From positions 1 through 11,266 of the forward strand of contig JAOXYC010212461.1 of NCBI GenBank assembly GCA_028565715.1: DNA of 11,266 nucleotides, read 5' to 3'. Made by a program: the position numbers and the translations under genes. The stretch is from Phoronis pallida (taxonomy: Eukaryota; Phoronida; Phoronidae). Under the pieces are notes generated by a model, which searched no databases, was not told where the DNA came from, and saw nothing but the letters and a program-made list of their open reading frames with translations. Of the stretch, positions 8,901 to 11,266 are shown piece by piece. The number at the start of each line of letters is the position of its first letter. The first letter of the stretch is position 1.

Positions 8901-9143
8901 AAAAGTTGAAAAGCGCACCTGTTTTGCAAGCCGTGACTTCCCTACCAGGGGCGGACCACATAGCGACACCACACCGAAAACCTCCTGTAAATGTTTCTTG
9001 ACATCTTCCCTCTCTTTACATCGACCAACGAACCGGATGGGTTCGTTGTCTAGCCCTGAGTCATGTCTAAAGTCTTGCACGCACAGAGGAACATCAGCTT
9101 CCTCAAACAGAGCAGGGTATCCGTCTGATAATTCTTGGAACAT
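2553..9143 (-). CDS. NB-ARC/TPR NLR-like STAND ATPase, nine coding exons, internal frameshift
   Basis: Spliced minus-strand gene: 9143-8919, 8642-7488, 6389-6233, 5828-5566, 5458-5355, 4786-4667, 4216-4085 (or to 4070), 3659-3548, 2964-2553. The product is about 890 residues. Residues 38-46 hold the hhGRxxE entry motif (FVGRCKERE). The P-loop is GPPLVGKS (63-70), Walker B is LILFDNCD (about 153-160) and sensor 1 is LTTSR (189-193). A GLPL-like CLPSVL lies at 262-267, a winged helix at about 310-390, and the MHD position reads MQP near 381. About eight TPRs follow. Known for the family: such proteins bind ATP/ADP, oligomerise in the cytoplasm and act in innate immunity or cell death. I infer the same class here. 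No effector domain is seen. Phases match at all junctions except a one-base slip in exon 4, so the copy may be a pseudogene, carry an assembly error, or use other splicing. Confidence 0.85.
2965..3547 (-). other. Intron 8
   Basis: A 583-base intron starting GTAATA, with an A/T run near 3525-3541, ending TTCCAG. No coding-like stretch was found on the minus strand. Confidence 0.65.
3548..3659 (-). CDS. Coding exon 8: TPR (EALGYLNEALVLRKK)
   Basis: The acceptor tttgcaaattgcag|AT and donor TATAA|GTAATA enclose 112 bases, phase 1 in and phase 2 out. It encodes EALGYLNEALVLRKKLCY, then NTAYVLYYIGDSYAY, which is helix B of one TPR and helix A of the next. The phase 2 exit (AA) plus G of exon 9 makes Lys, continuing YKKQYDLAVQMYNEAL without a break. 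Confidence 0.83.
3660..4084 (-). other. Intron 7
   Basis: The region between exon 7 and exon 8. It starts with GC (4084) or GT (4069) depending on the donor, and ends GCAG. AT-rich, with no further TPR-like coding. Confidence 0.55.
4085..4216 (-). CDS. Coding exon 7: TPR exon with uncertain donor
   Basis: A strong acceptor (ttatttcttttgcctttatag|GGGG) opens an exon whose first two bases complete TGG (Trp) with exon 6. The protein reads GKCEKGLHYAKASLMQRR, HHHKTPHNSVA and LVSVAYQVLRFK, a TPR with near-42 spacing to both neighbours. To join exon 8 in phase 1 the donor can be AAAG|GCGAAC at 4085 (a GC donor, giving FKDEALGYL and TPR spacing 41) or GCGG|GTAGGT at 4070 (GT donor, five extra residues). 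Each keeps the frame. The stop-free plus-strand ORF at 4032-4340 is the antisense shadow of this exon. Confidence 0.7.
4217..4666 (-). other. Intron 6
   Basis: A 450-base intron starting GTGAGA and ending in a long pyrimidine tract and TATAG. Nothing else is seen inside. Confidence 0.65.
4667..4786 (-). CDS. Coding exon 6: TPR (QFEQAERHLKDAL)
   Basis: A 120-base phase 1-1 exon between acceptor cctgtttttgtag|GT and donor AAAT|GTGAGA. It encodes QFEQAERHLKDALEMRKQ, the loop NPHHPG, and ALNNLGGLYTK. This is the textbook TPR pattern of the kinesin light chain and NB-ARC/TPR families (A at 20, AL at 27-28, then NxLGxLY of the next helix A). The preceding G comes from exon 5 and the following split codon gives W with exon 7. 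Confidence 0.85.
4787..5354 (-). other. Intron 5, with a protein-like ORF relic
   Basis: A 568-base intron (GTAAGC...TGTAG). It holds an open stretch at about 5035-5166 described separately and a small hairpin CGTTCC-GTAA-GGAACG (5065-5080). Nothing else stands out. Confidence 0.65.
5035..5166 (-). pseudogene. Unidentified protein-like ORF piece inside intron 5
   Basis: The minus strand reads FPKECSGHIFGNQVPG, then NKWRVYDFVPYGTLHLETQ and YFN before TAA at 5035. The composition (Trp, Cys, several Gly and Pro) looks more like a folded protein than like random AT-rich translation. It is not TPR-like and does not join the flanking exons, which splice to each other perfectly. I do not recognise the family. 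It may be a fragment of a mobile element or a retrocopy. Confidence 0.25.
5355..5458 (-). CDS. Coding exon 5: TPR pair (MALAIEKK)
   Basis: The acceptor is ctcgcaacattttcag|A and the donor CTTG|GTAAGC (phase 1). It encodes CCKMALAIEKKCGRLYSR and then ILSLAGVSLNML, the end of one kinesin-light-chain-like TPR and helix A of the next. MALAIEKK is followed after exactly 42 residues by the KDAL of exon 6. An alternative acceptor at 5523 would keep a frame with a donor at 5654, but it would give a TPR of only about 31 residues, so the shorter exon is preferred. Exon 3' end is secure, 5' end moderately so. Confidence 0.72.
5566..5828 (-). CDS. Coding exon 4: two TPRs, frame broken near 5655-5662
   Basis: The acceptor tccttaatttag|GTG joins exon 3 (G|GT, phase 1). 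The first frame reads ARAEECETIFEEADD to YRTGDYSKAVEYVELFSELLC and hits TAG at 5652-5650. From 5660 the next frame is open and clearly continues the TPR array (CYVSCVYDVI, then VEQINKQWPRLYWKTQFK), up to a donor GA|GTAGAA at 5566. That exit is phase 2 and fits exon 5. Frame change included, the distance between the TPR position-27 residues in this repeat and the next is about 41, close to the usual 42 (34 residues are the motif, but these genes use about 42). This supports a one-base insertion, or loss of two, rather than a true end. Confidence 0.65.
5829..6232 (-). other. Intron 3
   Basis: A 404-base AT-rich intron (GTATAA...TTTAG) with no other feature seen. Confidence 0.65.
6233..6389 (-). 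CDS. Coding exon 3: linker helices and first TPR half
   Basis: The exon encodes VGKEAHSYLSLVAP through NYGDLKFEYT (residues 461-512) plus one base. The acceptor is ttccccacgttcag|GTT with a good pyrimidine tract, and the donor is ACAG|GTATAA (phase 1). It joins exon 2 in phase 0. QMLVNYGDLKFE looks like helix A of a TPR, which is completed by exon 4. Residues are mostly amphipathic helix, as expected between winged helix and TPR domain. Confidence 0.78.
6390..7487 (-). other. Intron 2 of the NB-ARC/TPR gene, with a SINE
   Basis: A 1098-base intron (GTAAAT...TTCAG) between the NB-ARC exon and the first TPR exon. It contains the tRNA-derived SINE at about 6788-6976. The rest is AT-rich and shows no coding-like stretch on either strand. 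Confidence 0.7.
6788..6976 (+). mobile_element. tRNA-derived SINE in intron 2
   Basis: A polymerase III box A-like TGACTTAGTGGT (6798-6809) is followed 33 bases later by a box B-like AGTTCGAGCCC (6843-6853), as in a tRNA head. A body of about 85 bases follows, then the tail AAGCGCTATATAAATGCA with ATTATTAT-type repeats (6939-6976). That tail is widespread in SINEs of marine invertebrates. It lies antisense to the host gene inside an intron. A working tRNA is unlikely because the acceptor stem does not pair. Confidence 0.75.
7488..8642 (-). CDS. Coding exon 2: rest of NB-ARC with winged helix
   Basis: This large exon encodes residues 76-460. The acceptor is ttcgtttcag|ATT and the donor AAG|GTAAAT, both phase 0. 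It begins with ICEELLQESL, which continues the helix after the P-loop, then LRLVYVDF (RNBS-A-like strand), Walker B FCLILFDNCD, sensor 1 RILTTSR, and ARC1 with a degenerate GLPL motif. The winged helix runs from DVRDMIISSY to YMQPFLRIIA. The MHD-equivalent histidine is replaced (M-Q-P). In plant NLRs and APAF1 this position contacts the nucleotide, so the switch may be altered. The last 60 residues are helical linker leading into the TPRs. Confidence 0.88.
8643..8918 (-). other. Intron 1
   Basis: A 276-base intron (GTGCGC...TTTCAG, phase 0) placed just after the P-loop codons. Nothing else seen. Confidence 0.75.
8919..9143 (-). CDS. Coding exon 1: start codon to P-loop
   Basis: This exon encodes 75 residues from MFQELSDGYP to SRLAKQ. 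It carries FVGRCKERE (38-46), the entry motif of the NB-ARC fold, and the Walker A loop GPPLVGKS (63-70) with Lys69 and Ser70 for nucleotide phosphate and magnesium. The ATG at 9143 is the first in frame after an upstream stop, and its context is favourable (gccATGt, purine at -3). The donor is CAG|GTGCGC and the exon ends in phase 0. No N-terminal effector domain precedes the ATPase, so either the protein is a bare NB-ARC/TPR form or upstream coding exons were missed. Confidence 0.82.
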
Positions 9144-9198
9144 GGCGGACACGTAATTTATTGAGTTAAGTTATCGATGTCTTCCTCCCATTATCAAT
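9144..9198 (-). other. Probable 5' UTR part of exon 1 with a short upstream ORF
   Basis: An acceptor-like gttctcgtttttacag stands just upstream of 9198, so the start codon exon probably has a spliced leader. The best donor upstream on the minus strand is GCAG|GTAATT at 9606. An upstream ATG at 9191 opens a six-codon ORF (MGGRHR) that ends before the main ATG, which could lower translation of the main frame. Inferred only. Confidence 0.4.
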
Positions 9199-9649
9199 CT
9201 GTAAAAACGAGAACATTGGTTTTCAACAGCAGTACTTAATGAGTTTAAGAATCACTGGCCGGGCTATTCAACAACGGATCAGTTCAGCACAGTTTAACTG
9301 AGAAGGTCGTGACATAAAAAAGTGCCTGAAGTCTTAAAGACCAATTATGAGGTCACTTTTTTAAGAAAAATGCTATTTTTCAAAAACTTGAATGATATTT
9401 TGTGAAAGTCACACTGTTTTAGAAATTCAAACATCAGCGACATCGAGTCCTCCATGGAGTTGGTAAAGGCAGGTCTTACAATACATGAACAGTACCTCAA
9501 AGAAAGCCGTCTGAAAGTTGTTCTTGTACGTGGATTCAGTCGGAAATCATGAAGAATTTGATCTAGTTTGCTAATTATTCTCATACTCTAGACAAAGTAA
9601 ATTACCTGCTAAACATAAACATCAAAGTTGAAAATAAGAAGAAGTAACG
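9199..9649. other. Upstream region of the NB-ARC/TPR gene
   Basis: This is probably leader intron and/or promoter. A minus-strand ORF (9584-9345, MRIISKLDQILHDF...) has an acceptor-like CTTTGTCTAG before it and a donor-like GAG|GTACTG inside. Joined to exon 1 it meets a stop, so it could only be leader. No domain was recognised. Confidence 0.4.
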
Positions 9650-9691
9650 ATGTCTGAGATGGCTGAGACCGATGAACATATGTCGATGAAG
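9650..9691 (+). CDS. Possible divergent first coding exon
   Basis: The plus strand reads MSEMAETDEHMSMK followed by a canonical donor AAG|GTAAGC. The ATG lies about 450 bases upstream of the possible leader of the minus-strand gene, as expected for a head-to-head pair sharing a promoter. The peptide is acidic and Met-rich, with no family recognised. No matching acceptor exon was found in the remaining 1.5 kb, so it may be chance or the rest may lie outside. Confidence 0.3.
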
Positions 9692-10463
9692 GTAAGCCTA
9701 GGAAGGTTATTCGATAATGCGTGCGATGCTCTTGCATAATTTGAAAGTTCAAAACAAATTTTGTCCGATAACATAAGTATGTTTATGTGACGAGCGTGAC
9801 TATGAGTAATGGCGTGAGTAGCATATCAGAGTAACAATATCATAAATATTGACAGTGTGATAAAACTGATATCACAAATACTGATACTACACCTACGTAA
9901 TATATGACGTAAAGTACAAAGGAAAAGTTCTGCCTAAATGTTATTAAACAGTTTCATTGATAACGGATACAGGGATAGTCTCGTGGCTCTCGAATCGAAA
10001 TTCGATAACTTCGTTTCGTATTAAAAGTTGCACTTTCTACCTTTTTATCCACTTTTGATGTATTGTATTTTTCTCCTCACCTGTCAATCAAATTAAACGT
10101 TTTCACTTTGAATGCAGTGAAAGTATCTTAAATTATAATTTCGAAGAAGTTTTTGAGAATACCAAGGACATACTTGAACTTCAGTGCATTTGTACTAAAC
10201 TTGGCAAAACAAAAAAAAATTCTCCAAAGTAAAAAAGTTTAGCTGACCCCTTTTTTCCAATTAAAACGATACAAGGAAGGACAACTTTTAACTAAATTTG
10301 TTTTCGTCATTTCTCTTGTCCCAATCACTCGCCCTTATTCATCAAATATAAAACCAAATCTGATGAACACTGATCAACGACATGATCTTTTTAAATATTG
10401 AAAAGACAGATAAATTCGAAACGGATATGTTAATCGAACCAATATATTGCCATATTTAAAGAG
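9692..10463. other. AT-rich stretch without recognised gene
   Basis: No coding-like frame and no convincing exon for the divergent candidate. It has a few short inverted motifs (for example GTGAT...ATCAC near 9855) that are common by chance in such DNA. Confidence 0.5.
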
Positions 10464-10530
10464 ATGGACTGGTGGCCGAGCGGTTACGATCTGCGACTCA
10501 CACCCCTATGTTCCTGGTTCAGGCCCGTAG
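10464..10530 (+). mobile_element. tRNA-like head, probable SINE fragment
   Basis: TGGCCGAGCGGTT (10473-10485) fits the box A of serine/leucine-type tRNAs, and GGTTCAGGCCC (10516-10526) fits box B. The interval of 30 bases is too short for the long variable arm of a real tRNA-Ser or tRNA-Leu, so a derived SINE or decayed tRNA is more likely. Confidence 0.5.
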
Positions 10531-10890
10531 CCAGGTATTAAATTGGGTGGGTGCGAATCCCCAGGAAGTGGACCAACGATCGGCGGTTCAGTCATCAGTA
10601 CCATACTAATTTCTTGAAAAAATACAGTGGGACTTGTTAAAGAAAAACATGTATTGAATTAGCCCCAGGGAATTATCTTTTTTTAATTTCATGGTTTTCG
10701 ACGAACTCAATCGGGTGAAGGAAATATTCAATCTCACGGCAAATAATGGACGTTTTTTAAGACCATCCGATATACATGAATTTGGAGTCGAGCTGACAAT
10801 AGCCGTATGGCTTAGCTTTTAATGTCGGGGGGGCAAACGGTCTCATATTTAATATTTGGGGCATACGTAAATTCTCGGCGAGCGGAGCGA
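10519..10890 (+). repeat. Remnants resembling DNA transposon termini
   Basis: GCCCGTAGCCAGG with GGGTGGGTGC (10523-10555) and GCCGTATGGCTTAG with GGGGGGGC (10801-10834) look like two decayed copies of the GGCGTAGCCAGG...GGGGGG termini seen in many invertebrate repeats. The second is followed by CTCGGCGAGCGGAGCGAGG (10874-10892), another common repeat signature. No transposase was found. Family not assigned. Confidence 0.35.
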
Positions 10891-10926
10891 GGAAATTTTT
10901 TTTTAAGGTTAAACGAAGGAAACTCA

Positions 10927-10988
10927 ATATTTCTATCAAAAAAGGCTCTTGCAAATGATATTTTCATCAAAAAAGGCACGTGCAACTG
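10927..10988 (+). repeat. 31-base tandem duplication
   Basis: Two adjacent units of 31 bases, with core TATCAAAAAAGGCTCTTGCA and CATCAAAAAAGGCACGTGCA, identical at 26 of 31 positions by direct comparison. They lie immediately inside the right hairpin-headed repeat. Confidence 0.75.
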
Positions 10989-10994
10989 ATATCC

Positions 10995-11264
10995 GTATTT
11001 CCCACATGATAAGTTGGTTGTTATCGCGATATGAACAAATGTATTAATCGAAAATAACACACTCTGACGGGGGATCACTGTATTCATACGCCCTCAAATA
11101 ATCCACTTTTTTCTTCGACAATGCGTCGTCACTGTTTCATGTGAGAAAAAGAACAATAAACTCGTTGTCATTGAATAAAAAAATTCTCAAAACTCGTCAA
11201 AATCCCCGCCAAAGGCTCGGATTTTGACTCATTTTGAGAAATTTATTATTCAATGACACTAGTT
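10995..11264 (-). repeat. Hairpin-headed repeat, right copy, inverted
   Basis: Reverse complement partner of the copy at 658-912. The head palindrome spans 11166-11258 with arms of about 40 bases, 35 of which pair by eye (TGTCATTGAAT...CAAAATCC). The window ends two bases beyond the homology, so the true end may lie outside. Confidence 0.8.
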
Positions 11265-11266
11265 CA

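Noticed and set aside
9398-9550. Plus-strand frame with MELVKAGLTIHEQYLKESRL
   Set aside because: Short, bounded by stops, with no convincing splice sites tied to the 9650 exon and no family match.
9345-9584. Minus-strand ORF starting MRIISKLDQI as an N-terminal coding exon
   Set aside because: Spliced to exon 1 through the visible donor and acceptor it meets a stop after a few codons, and no effector domain was recognised.
10757-11087. Minus-strand ORFs of 65 and 91 codons
   Set aside because: They run through the repeat remnants and the right hairpin-headed repeat, and change character across them.
658-11264. The whole 10.6 kb as one large transposon with terminal inverted repeats carrying the NLR-like gene
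   Set aside because: Penelope-like coding continues on both sides of the left repeat, so that copy is a short separate insertion and not the end of a large unit. No transposase was found between the repeats.

Overview
The window looks like genomic DNA of an invertebrate animal, probably a marine one. It is AT-rich (GC well below half by eye), has spliced genes with GT/AG introns, and carries Penelope-like, SINE-like and LINE-like debris. The species cannot be named from the sequence. The protein architecture (NB-ARC ATPase plus TPRs) and the SINE tail fit groups such as amphioxus, hemichordates, molluscs or cnidarians.

The centrepiece is one multi-exon gene on the minus strand, from the start codon at 9143 to the stop at 2553, with a possible non-coding leader from 9198 and candidate poly(A) signals at 2270-2275 and 2170-2175. 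Nine coding exons can be placed. They encode an NLR-like STAND ATPase of about 890 residues: a short N-terminus, a full NB-ARC module (P-loop, Walker B, sensor 1, GLPL-like and winged-helix segments), then about eight tetratricopeptide repeats. Splice phases agree at every junction except near 5655-5662, where the frame slips by one base inside a TPR. One exon (about 4085-4216) is visible only as a TPR-coding stretch on the minus strand behind a strong acceptor. Its best donor is either GC or a GT 15 bases further on.

Left flank (1-2250): a dead Penelope-like retroelement (reverse transcriptase end at 439-648, GIY-YIG endonuclease at 921-1365) is interrupted by a roughly 255 bp repeat with a hairpin. 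A GT-rich microsatellite and a LINE-like reverse transcriptase remnant (1970-2146, minus) follow. Right flank (9200-11266): the upstream region of the NLR-like gene, a possible divergent first exon on the plus strand (9650-9691), a tRNA-derived head, remnants resembling transposon termini, and a second inverted copy of the hairpin repeat ending two bases before the window edge. Introns hold a tRNA-derived SINE (intron 2) and a protein-like ORF relic (intron 5).

Only the minus-strand gene is a clear host gene. NB-ARC/TPR proteins generally act as ATP-switched oligomerising sensors in innate immunity or cell death, with the TPRs as the sensing or partner-binding half. No CARD, Death, DED or TIR domain is visible in the window.
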